Source: Solea solea
Taxonomy: Eukaryota > Chordata > Actinopteri > Pleuronectiformes > Soleidae
Length of the DNA stretch: 64,000 nt
Direction of reading: 5' to 3'
Assembly (NCBI RefSeq): GCF_958295425.1
Contig: NC_081148.1
Location: forward strand, 13,623,360 to 13,687,359
The notes below the pieces were generated by a model. That model saw nothing but the letters and a program-made list of their open reading frames with translations. It made no database searches and was not told where the DNA came from. The translations under genes were made by a program, and so were the position numbers. This document shows positions 63,740-64,000 of this stretch, in pieces (positions within the stretch are counted from its first letter, which is position 1; each line of letters starts with the position of its first letter).

Positions 63740-64000
63740 GTGAGTTTCTTTTTAATCTAAACATATCTTTGTCTTCTGGCTTGCTTATATGTAATATAGT
63801 ATTATACGTGTGAAGGGTGCATTTGGGCTCCTAGACACAACATAACGTAACGTCAGCATTGGGGTACATTGCTAACTAGCCCACGCTAATGTTAGCGTTT
63901 TGTGTTTGTGTTCATTTCCTGTTGATTATTGTTCATACGTGCGTGTCTCTGTTTATAACCACTCTATTACACATCTATTATTTGGATGTTCCATAACTGG
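63740..64000 (+). other. fhip2a: fhip2a intron 1 (start)
   Basis: Sequence after the GTGAGT donor to the window edge. No exon is seen. Confidence 0.8.

Overview
The window is vertebrate nuclear DNA, almost certainly from a teleost fish. Genes are split by many short GT-AG introns, and the introns carry (CA)n, (TTTA)n and (GAAA)n microsatellites, tRNA-derived SINEs and LINE-like 3' tails of teleost type. Five gene families were recognised by recalled similarity to human proteins. Their human orthologues all lie on the long arm of chromosome 10 (ALDH18A1, HABP2, ABLIM1, FHIP2A/FAM160B1, ATE1), so this is a rearranged piece of that conserved block. Exons were placed by hand from splice signals, protein similarity and intron phase. 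For aldh18a1, the complete trim gene, habp2 and ablim1 the exon chain keeps one open frame from start to stop.

Layout. Positions 1-2612 hold the first coding exon and part of intron 1 of ate1 (minus strand; the rest lies beyond the left edge). Positions 3658-9580 hold aldh18a1 (minus): 16 coding exons and one 5' non-coding exon, encoding mitochondrial delta-1-pyrroline-5-carboxylate synthase. Positions 10517-12613 hold a complete RING/B-box/coiled-coil/B30.2 trim gene (plus). Positions 13652-17453 hold habp2 (minus), a secreted EGF-kringle-trypsin protease. Positions 18687-20158 hold a second, minus-strand trim-like locus that lacks the RING/B-box exon. From 22931 to 56446, or to 62542 with an alternative first exon, lies ablim1 (minus), with four LIM domains and a C-terminal villin headpiece. 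From 63695 rightwards is the first coding exon of fhip2a (plus).

The genes do not form a pathway. They are independent housekeeping (ate1, aldh18a1, fhip2a), plasma protease (habp2), immune-type E3 ligase (trim) and cytoskeletal (ablim1) genes. What links them is layout: ate1 and aldh18a1 are tandem and close; trim and habp2 converge on an overlapping two-strand poly(A) signal; the two trim loci face each other across habp2; and the alternative ablim1 first exon is head-to-head with fhip2a about 1 kb away.

No wholly new system was found. The best observations are at the splicing level: a conserved-looking 8-nt microexon in ablim1; paired donors 6 nt apart in aldh18a1 that reproduce the Val-Asn isoform switch known in mammals; two GC-AG introns; and a His-rich plus Asp-rich N-terminal region in habp2. 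About half of the window is ablim1 intron sequence without recognised genes.
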